A stretch of DNA of 64,000 nt from NCBI RefSeq assembly GCF_002310495.1, contig NZ_CP023344.1, forward strand, positions 3,799,501 through 3,863,500. The letters run 5' to 3'. The translations under genes were made by a program, and so were the position numbers. The notes beneath the pieces are model-generated. The model was not told the DNA's origin. It saw only the letters and a program-made list of their open reading frames with translations, and ran no database searches. Positions 25,020 through 32,616 of the stretch are shown piece by piece. Each line of letters begins with the position of its first letter. Within the stretch, counting starts at the first letter, position 1. The stretch is from Nibricoccus aquaticus. Its GTDB lineage: Bacteria > Verrucomicrobiota > Verrucomicrobiia > Opitutales > Opitutaceae.

Positions 25020-26090
25020 ATGCCCAAACGCGCCGTCCTCCTCGTCAACCTTGGTTCGCCTGACTCCACGTCGGTCCCCGATGTGCGCCGTTATCTGCGC
25101 GAGTTTCTCGGCGACGAACGTGTGCTCGATCTTCCAGCCGCCGCGCGCTGGCTGCTGCTCGAAGGCATCATCCTGCGCACACGTCCGAAGAAGTCGGCGC
25201 ACGCCTATTCGGAGATCTGGCGGCCCGAGGGGTCGCCGCTGATCATCACGTCGAAGTCGGTGCAGAAAAAGCTGGCTGCGAAGCTTGGCGACGACACGCC
25301 GGTGTATCTGGCTATGCGGTACGGCAACCCGTCGGTCGCGTCGGTTATCGCGCAGATCGCGGCGGACGGCATCGAGGAGATCCTGTTGTTTCCGCAATAC
25401 CCGCACTACGCGATGTCGTCGTGGGAGACGGTGGTGGTGAAAGTCTTCGAAGAGGCGGCGAAGCTCGCGCCGAAGCTGACGATCACGACGGTGCAGCCGT
25501 TTTACGCGGACAAGGATTACATCGAGGCGCTCTACGAAGTGTCGCAGCCGTACTTCGCACAGGCACACGATCACGTGCTTTTTAGTTATCACGGCATCCC
25601 GGAGCGGCATTTGCGCAAAGCGGATTCGTCGAAGGCGCATTGTCTGACGGTCAAGGATTGCTGCGCGACGTGTTCGACGGCTCATGCCACGTGTTATCGC
25701 GCGCAGGTGCTGGCGACCACGCGGGCTCTGGTGAAGCGGGCGGGCATCGCTGAGGATAAATACTCGGTGTCGTTTCAATCGCGCCTGGCCGGCGAGCCCT
25801 GGCTCACGCCCTACACGGACTTCGAGCTGGTGCGCCTGCCGAAGGAGGCGGGGAAGAAAAACCTGTTAATTCTGTGTCCGGCGTTCGTGTCGGACTGCCT
25901 GGAGACGATCGAAGAAATTTCGGGTGAGGGAAAAGAGATTTTCATGGGTGCAGGCGGAGCGGTGTTTCAGCAGATCCCGTGTTTGAACGATCAGGCTCCG
26001 TACATCGATTTCGTGCATGGGCGGGTGCAGCGCTGGCTCGTAGGGGAAACACCCGAGGCGACGCGCGCGAAGGCGTTTTTAGACGCTTGA
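25020..26090 (+). CDS. hemH: Ferrochelatase with internal cysteine cluster
   Basis: HemH inserts iron into protoporphyrin IX to form protohaem, the last step of that haem pathway. The catalytic histidine is H191 in LFSYHGIPERH, and a conserved metal-site glutamate lies in the LETIEEI segment. The length is 356 residues. Directly after the histidine motif lies a cysteine-rich stretch, C208, C214, C215, C218 and C225, in the position where some bacterial ferrochelatases bind a [2Fe-2S] cluster with internal cysteines. That cluster is inference. Being downstream of katA, it may be induced by peroxide together with catalase. Confidence 0.93.
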   Translation: MPKRAVLLVNLGSPDSTSVPDVRRYLREFLGDERVLDLPAAARWLLLEGIILRTRPKKSAHAYSEIWRPEGSPLIITSKSVQKKLAAKLGDDTPVYLAMRYGNPSVASVIAQIAADGIEEILLFPQYPHYAMSSWETVVVKVFEEAAKLAPKLTITTVQPFYADKDYIEALYEVSQPYFAQAHDHVLFSYHGIPERHLRKADSSKAHCLTVKDCCATCSTAHATCYRAQVLATTRALVKRAGIAEDKYSVSFQSRLAGEPWLTPYTDFELVRLPKEAGKKNLLILCPAFVSDCLETIEEISGEGKEIFMGAGGAVFQQIPCLNDQAPYIDFVHGRVQRWLVGETPEATRAKAFLDA

Positions 26091-26201
26091 ACTTTTTCCG
26101 CCTCACGGTGTCGTTCTGATACTTATTAGCGCGCGGAAAATGAATAACCAAAGTCGAAAAGCGGGAGTCAACCACGGCTCGCCCTCAGGTCTCGGGACCG
26201 G

Positions 26202-28955
26202 GTGGATCAACCGGGTTTGCCCACACGTGCGGGTGGATGCAGCGTGGTGCCCGCCGTGAGCGAACTTTTCACCACTCCGCCGACGCGGTCAGCTGAGCCG
26301 AGCAGGCACCTGCAAAGCCCGGCTTTGTTCACGCTCGATGCGTCGGGAGTGATCGTGAGTGCGAGCGCGGGCGCGGAAAATTTCTGGCAGGCGGAGGCTG
26401 CTCAACTGGCGGGCCGGGCGTTCGTGGATCTGTTTCGCTTCGAGGTGGGCAATGCGCCGGACGCGGCGAGGCATTCGCTGCAATGGGAGTTGTTTTTAGC
26501 GACGGCGCTGAACCGGGCGATCACGTGTGCCGCGCGGCTGGCCGACTCGTCGTCGTGCGATGTGGTTGTTCGCGTGGAGGAGAACCGTGGCGAGGCGGGC
26601 GGTTATTTCGCGTGGGTCGATGATCCGGGGCGGCGCCGCGAAGCGATCCCGCCCATGCTGGTGGATTCAGGGCTCGCTCTGCTCGCGGACCAGGGTTCGG
26701 TGGGGTTTTTCGATCTCAATTTCAAGGCGGGCCAGATTTATTATTCGCCCGCATGGAAGCGTCTGCTCGGCTACACGGACACGGAGCTGGTCAACACGTA
26801 CGACAGCTGGCTGCGGCTGTTGCATCCGGAAGATTCCGCCGCAGCGCCGGATCGGGTGGCGAACCGACGTGCCGATGGCATCCGCAGTTTTTCCGTCGAG
26901 GTGCGCATGAAGCATCGGCGCGGCCACTACGTGTGGGTGAACTGCCTGGGCGCGCAGGTTTTCGGCCTGTCGGGAAGGCTGGAGCGCGTGACGGGGCTCC
27001 AGATCGACATTTCGGAGCGCAAGGAGCACGAGGATCAGACCTATGCGAACGAGGATCGTTTTCACCGTCTGACGGATGGTGGCTGCATGGCCGCATTCGA
27101 CCTGGACTTCACGACGCACCGGCACTGGTTCTCGCCTGCGTGGCGGCAACTGGCGGGCGGATTTGGAACAGATGGGGAGGATGGGCTGGCGTCGTTTCTC
27201 GCGGCGTTGCCACCCGCCGAAGCATCGCGTGGCGCGAAGGCATTTTTCCTGAATCCGGCCCCCGGCAAAGACGCGTACGCCGACGTCGTGCGCCTGCGTG
27301 GTGCGGATAGCCGGGCGGTCCCGGCGTTGATCAGCGCGCACCGCCAGCTTTCGCGCACGGGCGAGTTGCTGCGCGTGGTCGGCTTTTGTTGCGCGCTTCC
27401 GGGCAGCCTCGATGCCTTATCCGATAACCCGATACCGCCGTCGCTGATCGGCGACGCGCTCGATGCGCTCAGCGAAGGGCTGATCATCGCGGACCAGCGA
27501 GGGAAAGTGGTTTACCTGAATGCCAACGCCCAGCGCCTCACCGGCCAGCCGCTGGAGACGGCGCGCTCGCGGCATGTGAGCGAAGTATTTGCCCTCGTGA
27601 ATCGTGAGAATGGACAGCCCGCGCCGGACGCGCTCGACGGGGCGCTCACGGGAGCGGTGCATCCGCCGCTGTGCATCGATCATGCGCTGATCTCGACGAC
27701 GGCGGATGCGGCGCGACCTATTGTCTGGTCGATCCGACAGGTGTGGACGCCCGAAGGCGGTATCGCAGGGCTGGTTCTCGTGTTCCGAGATCCGGAGGAG
27801 ATGACGCTCACGCCCGAAGAGCTGCTTAAAACCAACCGCCTCGAAACGCTCGGCGTCGTTGCGGGCGGACTGGCGCATGATTTCAACAACCTGCTCACGA
27901 CGATTCTCGGCGGCATTTCGCACGCGAAAGACAATCACGACTCGACGTTCCTGCCCGATAGCGAGCGCGCTTGCATGGCGGCCAAGGCGCTGACCAAGCA
28001 GCTGCTCGCGGTCGCCAAAGGCGGCTCGGCGTCGTCAGCGCGGCAGACGATCTCTCCGGTGGAGATTTTGCGCGATGCTGTGCGGCTGGCCCACGCCGGA
28101 GCCAATGCGGAGATCCGTATCGAGGCCGAGGAGACGCTGCCATTGTTGTCGGTTGATCGGGGGCAGATGCTCCAGGTTTTTCAGAATCTGATCATCAACG
28201 CGCTTCAGGCGTTGCCGCTGCATGGCGGGCGCATCCTGCTGCGCGCAGGCGCGGTCACGATGATCGAGGACGCGGAGCTGGCGCTTCCCGCCGGCGAGTA
28301 CATCGAGTTTTCCGTGAGCGACAACGGCTCGGGCATCCCGGCCGAGGTGCTGGAGCGGATCTTCGAGCCGTTCTTCACGACGAAAAAAAATGGCACCGGC
28401 CTCGGCCTGCCCACCGTCCGCAACATCGTGCTGCGCCATGGCGGCGAAGTCCGCGTCCACTCGGCGCAGGACGAAGGAACGCAGTTCATCATTCTCCTCC
28501 CGCAGGCTCCGAAGGCCGTGGAGGTCGTGGAGACGCGGCACACGCCGGCGCTGCGTTTTGGCACCGGCCGCATCTTGCTCATGGATGACGACGCGGACAT
28601 CTGCCGCCTCGCGGGGGGGATGCTCGGGAGTCTCGACTACAAGTACGACACTGCGCGCAACGGCGAGGAGGCCATCGCGCTCTACAAACGTTATCTGAAT
28701 ATAGGGCGCCCGTACGATGCGATCATTCTGGATCTCACCGTCGTCGGCGGCATGGGCGGCGAGGAAACGTTTCGCGAGTTGCACGCGCTCGATCCCGACC
28801 TCTGTGCGATCGCCTGCACCGGCTATGACAGCGAAGAGATGGCGGCCGAACTTCTGGCGCAGGGGTTTCGCGGTTATCTCTCGAAGCCGTTTCGCGTGGC
28901 CGATCTGGGCAAGTCGCTGAAGAAGGCGCTCGCGGCACGTTCGGCCACGGCTTGA
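26202..28955 (+). CDS. PAS-domain hybrid sensor histidine kinase
   Basis: This is a cytoplasmic hybrid histidine kinase of up to 917 residues. Three PAS-like regions are visible at about residues 45-150, 165-275 and 425-530, with a diverged one around 290-390. The kinase core has the phosphorylated histidine H559 in GLAHDFNNLL, the N box QNLIINALQALP and the G boxes SDNGSGIP and GTGLGLPTVRNI. A C-terminal receiver has D844 in ILDLT as the phosphoacceptor and a KPF lysine. No membrane segment is seen, so the signal is probably intracellular. The GTG start is uncertain, and GTGs at 26247 and 26256 are alternatives. No response regulator is adjacent. Confidence 0.88.
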   Translation: MDQPGLPTRAGGCSVVPAVSELFTTPPTRSAEPSRHLQSPALFTLDASGVIVSASAGAENFWQAEAAQLAGRAFVDLFRFEVGNAPDAARHSLQWELFLATALNRAITCAARLADSSSCDVVVRVEENRGEAGGYFAWVDDPGRRREAIPPMLVDSGLALLADQGSVGFFDLNFKAGQIYYSPAWKRLLGYTDTELVNTYDSWLRLLHPEDSAAAPDRVANRRADGIRSFSVEVRMKHRRGHYVWVNCLGAQVFGLSGRLERVTGLQIDISERKEHEDQTYANEDRFHRLTDGGCMAAFDLDFTTHRHWFSPAWRQLAGGFGTDGEDGLASFLAALPPAEASRGAKAFFLNPAPGKDAYADVVRLRGADSRAVPALISAHRQLSRTGELLRVVGFCCALPGSLDALSDNPIPPSLIGDALDALSEGLIIADQRGKVVYLNANAQRLTGQPLETARSRHVSEVFALVNRENGQPAPDALDGALTGAVHPPLCIDHALISTTADAARPIVWSIRQVWTPEGGIAGLVLVFRDPEEMTLTPEELLKTNRLETLGVVAGGLAHDFNNLLTTILGGISHAKDNHDSTFLPDSERACMAAKALTKQLLAVAKGGSASSARQTISPVEILRDAVRLAHAGANAEIRIEAEETLPLLSVDRGQMLQVFQNLIINALQALPLHGGRILLRAGAVTMIEDAELALPAGEYIEFSVSDNGSGIPAEVLERIFEPFFTTKKNGTGLGLPTVRNIVLRHGGEVRVHSAQDEGTQFIILLPQAPKAVEVVETRHTPALRFGTGRILLMDDDADICRLAGGMLGSLDYKYDTARNGEEAIALYKRYLNIGRPYDAIILDLTVVGGMGGEETFRELHALDPDLCAIACTGYDSEEMAAELLAQGFRGYLSKPFRVADLGKSLKKALAARSATA

Positions 28956-29147
28956 GCGCTGCTGGCGCGGAGGCGATAGGGGAATCTCGCCGCCCGAGCC
29001 CACGGCACGCGGGTAATATGTCTCAATAGGCCGGGAACCAAAATCATGTCGGCTCGTGCGATTCGTCGTTAGCATCGCAGACAGCTGATTTTCGCGCGCC
29101 CGACCCGGCGTGATCCTGCTTTTGTTACCCCGTACCCGCCTGCTCCT

Positions 29148-30500
29148 ATGACCACTGCCCGCATTCTCGCCACCACCGGCTTCGCTCTGGCGACCGCCGT
29201 GCTCGTTCACTCCGCGACTCCCATTGCTCCCGTGCCGCAGCAGGCGGCGATGCGCATCGCCACGGTGCAGGTTCGCGTGGCACCCGATCATCGCGACTGG
29301 ACCTACGTCGCGGGCGAGTCCGCGAAGTTTCGCGTCACGGTCACGGCGGACAACACGCCGGTCGATAATGTCACGGTGAGTTACACGGTCGGGCCCGAGT
29401 TGCAGCCTGTGCCGACGCAAACGTCGGCCGTGCCACTGGACGGTCTGGTGATCGACGCGGGGACGATGAAGCAGCCCGGATTTTTGCGCTGCTCCGTTTC
29501 CACAGAGATCGCAGGCAAGACGTACAAAGGCGCGGCGACGGCGGCGTTTTCGCCGGAGAAAATCCAGCCGACGCAGACGGAGCCGGAGGATTTCGATGCG
29601 TTTTGGGCGAAGGGGAAAGATGAACTCTCGAAGATCCCGCTCGATGCGCGCATGACGCTCCTGCCCGAGCAGAGCAGCGGCGCGGTGAATGTTTATCACG
29701 TCAGCTTCCGCACGATCGGCGAAGCGTGGACCGCGCCCGCGCGCGTTTACGGTATTCTCTGCGAGCCGAAGAAACCAGGGAAATATCCAGCGGTGCTCAA
29801 AGTCCCGGGCGCGGGTGTGCGGCCTTATGCCGGCGACAAGGATCTGGCGGCGCGTGGGGCGATCGTGCTCGAGATCGGCATTCACGGCATCCCTGTGAAT
29901 CTCGGTCAGGAAGTGTACGACCAGCTTCTCGCGAGTGCGCTCAATGGCTACTGGTTCAACGGCCTCGATGATCGCGAGCGTTTCTATTATCACCGCGTGA
30001 ATCTGAGCTGCATCCGCTCGAACGATTTTCTCGCCTCGCGAGAGATGTGGAATGGCAAAGACCTCCTCGTGATGGGCGCGAGCCAGGGGGGCTATCTCAG
30101 CATCGCGACGGCCGCGCTCGATCCGCGCGTGACGGGGATCGCGGTGACGCATCCGGCTTTCTGCGACGTGTCCGGTCCGTTGCACGGACGCGCGGGCGGG
30201 TGGCCGCATCCGTTCCGTTCCTGGGGCGGAGAAAAGCCAGCGATGGCGACGCCCGAGAAGATCGAGACGACGCGGTACTACGATGCGGTGAACTTCGCGC
30301 GCCGGGTGAAGGTGCCGGGATTCTACAACTGGGGCTACAACGACGACGTCTGCACGCCGACATCGATCTATGCCGCGTACAATCTCATCACCGCGCCCAA
30401 GACGCTCGGCCTCACGCTGCAACTCGCGCACGATTACACGCCCGAGCAGTGGGAGGCGATCAACACGTGGGTCGTGAACTTCCTCGGACTCGCAAAATGA
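29148..30500 (+). CDS. Acetylxylan esterase, CE7/AXE1 family
   Basis: This exported esterase of 450 residues removes acetyl groups from xylan or related glycans, and CE7 enzymes can also deacetylate cephalosporins. An N-terminal signal peptide (residues 1-23) is followed by a beta-rich domain of about 100 residues and then the AXE1 alpha/beta-hydrolase. The nucleophile is S312 in GASQGG, the acid lies in NWGYNDDVCTPTS, and the histidine is in AHDYTPEQW. It precedes a GH1 glycosidase on the same strand, suggesting plant or algal polysaccharide use. The 192-base gap upstream shows nothing notable. Confidence 0.9.
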   Translation: MTTARILATTGFALATAVLVHSATPIAPVPQQAAMRIATVQVRVAPDHRDWTYVAGESAKFRVTVTADNTPVDNVTVSYTVGPELQPVPTQTSAVPLDGLVIDAGTMKQPGFLRCSVSTEIAGKTYKGAATAAFSPEKIQPTQTEPEDFDAFWAKGKDELSKIPLDARMTLLPEQSSGAVNVYHVSFRTIGEAWTAPARVYGILCEPKKPGKYPAVLKVPGAGVRPYAGDKDLAARGAIVLEIGIHGIPVNLGQEVYDQLLASALNGYWFNGLDDRERFYYHRVNLSCIRSNDFLASREMWNGKDLLVMGASQGGYLSIATAALDPRVTGIAVTHPAFCDVSGPLHGRAGGWPHPFRSWGGEKPAMATPEKIETTRYYDAVNFARRVKVPGFYNWGYNDDVCTPTSIYAAYNLITAPKTLGLTLQLAHDYTPEQWEAINTWVVNFLGLAK

Positions 30501-30573
30501 TCCCACGCCGCGCTCTACTGAATCGCGTGGCGTAGATTTCGCTCTTCACGACCGGTCTTTGATTTTTCCAGCC

Positions 30574-31944
30574 ATGCCATTCCCGAAAAACTTTACCTGG
30601 GGCGCCGCCGCCGCCGCTTATCAAATCGAAGGTGCCGCCGCCGAGGATGGCCGCGGGCCGTCCGTGTGGGACGTGTTCTCGCACCAGCCGGGAAAAGTCT
30701 TCGAGGGGCACAACGGTGACGTCGCGTGCGATCACTATCACCGCTGGCGCGAGGATGTCGGGCTAATGAAGCAGCTTGGGCTACAAGCGTACCGGATGTC
30801 GGTCGCATGGCCGCGCATCCAGCCACTGGGCACGGGCAAACCGAACGCCAAGGGCCTGGCGTTCTACGACAAGCTGATCGACGGCCTGCTCGAAGCGGGG
30901 GTGACGCCTTGGGTGACGTTGTTTCACTGGGATCTGCCTCAGGCGTTGCAGGAGCGCGGGGGATTCGTGAATCGCGACATCGTCGAGTGGTTTGGCGACT
31001 ACGCGGAGATCGTCGCGGCGAAGCTCGGCGATCGCGTGAAGCACTGGATGACGTTTAACGAGCCACCGGTGATCATGGGGCTGGGTTATCACGAAGGGCT
31101 TTTCGCGCCGGGATTGAAACTGTCGTTTGGCGAGTGCCTGAAAGGTGCGCATCACCTGCTAATGGCGCATGGGCGCGGCGTGCAGGCGCTGCGGGCGGGT
31201 TGCGCGGGCAAGGTGAAAATTTCCATCGCGCACACCGGGCGCGAACGCATCCCGGCGACGGATGCGAAGCGCGATATCGAGGCGGCACGGGCGGATTATT
31301 TTTCCAGCACCGAGCGCGGCATGTGGAATCTCGCGTGGTGGATGGACCCGATCATGACGGGGAAATATCCCGCCGATGGATTGAAGGCTTTCGAGAAAGA
31401 TCTGCCCGCGATCACGGCGTCGGACATGAAGCTGATTTCGCAGAAGGTCGATTTCCTAGCGTACAATTGTTACTCGGGCTGGCAGGTCCGCGCTGACGCG
31501 AAGGGGAAGCCGGAAAAACTTCCGGGCGGGTGGGGCATCGGCAATGCGCGCGGCACGCTGCCGTGGCTCAACATCGCACCGATGGCGCCTTACTGGGCGG
31601 CGCGGTTTCAGACGGAGCGTTACGGGCTGCCGCTGGTGTTTTCGGAGAACGGCCTTTGCAACACGGACTTCGTGCATCTCGACGGCGCGGTCCACGATCC
31701 GCAGCGCATCGATTTCATGGCGCGTTATCTGGGTGGAATTAAGAAAGCCATCGATGACGGCGTGCCGGTGGACGGGTATTTTTATTGGTCGATCCTCGAC
31801 AACTTCGAGTGGATGGAAGGTTACAAGGACCGCTTCGGTCTAGTCCACGTGGACTACCAGACGCAGAAGCGTACGCCGAAGGATTCGTTTGCTTGGTATC
31901 GCGACGTGATACGCACCAACGGCGCCGGGCTCGGGGCGATTTGA
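30574..31944 (+). CDS. Glycoside hydrolase family 1, beta-glucosidase
   Basis: This is a GH1 retaining beta-glycosidase of 456 residues, probably cytoplasmic as no signal peptide is seen. The acid/base residue is E163 in TFNEPPV and the nucleophile is E358 in FSENGL. The N-terminal signature FTWGAAAAAYQIEGA and DHYHRW are typical. It would release glucose or related sugars from beta-linked oligosaccharides. The exact specificity is undetermined. The ATG was chosen over an upstream TTG because FPKNFTWGAA is the usual beginning. It follows the acetylxylan esterase by 73 bases and may be cotranscribed. Confidence 0.93.
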   Translation: MPFPKNFTWGAAAAAYQIEGAAAEDGRGPSVWDVFSHQPGKVFEGHNGDVACDHYHRWREDVGLMKQLGLQAYRMSVAWPRIQPLGTGKPNAKGLAFYDKLIDGLLEAGVTPWVTLFHWDLPQALQERGGFVNRDIVEWFGDYAEIVAAKLGDRVKHWMTFNEPPVIMGLGYHEGLFAPGLKLSFGECLKGAHHLLMAHGRGVQALRAGCAGKVKISIAHTGRERIPATDAKRDIEAARADYFSSTERGMWNLAWWMDPIMTGKYPADGLKAFEKDLPAITASDMKLISQKVDFLAYNCYSGWQVRADAKGKPEKLPGGWGIGNARGTLPWLNIAPMAPYWAARFQTERYGLPLVFSENGLCNTDFVHLDGAVHDPQRIDFMARYLGGIKKAIDDGVPVDGYFYWSILDNFEWMEGYKDRFGLVHVDYQTQKRTPKDSFAWYRDVIRTNGAGLGAI

Positions 31945-31993
31945 GCGCTTTCGGAGCGTCCGGCTCAGGCGGATAGAAACCCTGTCTTCGCAT

Positions 31994-32021
31994 TTGACGG
32001 AGGCGGGGCGCGACCTACCGT
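31994..32021 (+). promoter_or_regulatory. Promoter of the 6S RNA gene
   Basis: TTGACG at 31994-31999 and TACCGT at 32016-32021, 16 bases apart, resemble minus-35 and minus-10 elements. The start point would fall about seven bases later, at the beginning of the 6S RNA terminal stem. Confidence 0.6.
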
Positions 32022-32030
32022 CTTCCGCTT

Positions 32031-32211
32031 GATCCTCTGCAGTGTTCGAGGTGCTTTCAATAACTGCTCTTTGCCTTAGATTTATTACGGGAGCTGAGCC
32101 CGCCGTGGAAGATGCTAGGCCGTAAATCGGAAAGCAGACGCTGCGGGGGAGGCGCCCACCTTAACCTAAAAAGGACTAGAGCCTTTGGGCGCACGGCACA
32201 GGCGGAGGATC
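32031..32211 (+). ncRNA. ssrS: 6S RNA
   Basis: This gap carries a probable 6S RNA, which binds housekeeping RNA polymerase in stationary phase. A 10-bp terminal stem joins GATCCTCTGC at the 5' end with GCGGAGGATC at the 3' end. The conserved 5' word TGTTCG, the central sequence GGGAGCTGAGCC, GGCGCCCACC and the 3' ACGGCACAGGCGG side follow the order seen in other 6S RNAs. The length of 181 bases is normal. A promoter lies directly upstream and a T-rich tract (CTTTTTCTTTT) directly downstream. No ORF explains the sequence. The identification is by eye. Confidence 0.75.
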
Positions 32212-32266
32212 AACTTTTTCTTTTCGACCGTCTTTCCCAGACGGTTTCCATCATCCGCACCGCTTC

Positions 32267-32608
32267 ATGAGTCCCACCGTTTATTACATCCTCCACGTCT
32301 TCTCGTTGCTGGTCCTGACCGGCTACACGTTTTACGCGTTTGCCGCGCCGGCGGAGACCCGCAAAAAAATCCTGATGATCACGGGCATCGCGAGTCTCGT
32401 GATGCTGGTGAGCGGGTTTGGGCTCATTTCGAAAGTGTACGCCAATCACTTCAGCGGCTGGATGATCGTGAAGATGGTGTGCTGGCTCGGCCTCTCCGCG
32501 CTGGCGGGCATCGGCTACCGCCGCCGCGAAAAGGCCAAGGTGTTTGCCTCGGTCGCGATCGCGCTGGTCGCCGTCGCGGTGTACATGGTTTACGCGAAAC
32601 CGTTTTGA
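32267..32608 (+). CDS. Small four-helix membrane protein
   Basis: This is an inner-membrane protein of 113 residues with four hydrophobic segments, at about 7-27, 38-58, 66-84 and 91-109, separated by short charged loops. It recalls small integral membrane proteins of the SirB type, but I do not recognise the family with certainty. It follows the 6S RNA and precedes the polymerase gene by only eight bases, so it may be cotranscribed with it. Function unknown. Confidence 0.75.
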   Translation: MSPTVYYILHVFSLLVLTGYTFYAFAAPAETRKKILMITGIASLVMLVSGFGLISKVYANHFSGWMIVKMVCWLGLSALAGIGYRRREKAKVFASVAIALVAVAVYMVYAKPF

Positions 32609-32616
32609 TCGAGGCT

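Noticed and set aside
32185-32616. N-terminal extension of the polymerase frame
   Set aside because: It covers the 6S RNA end and the small membrane-protein gene in another frame, and has no polymerase similarity.
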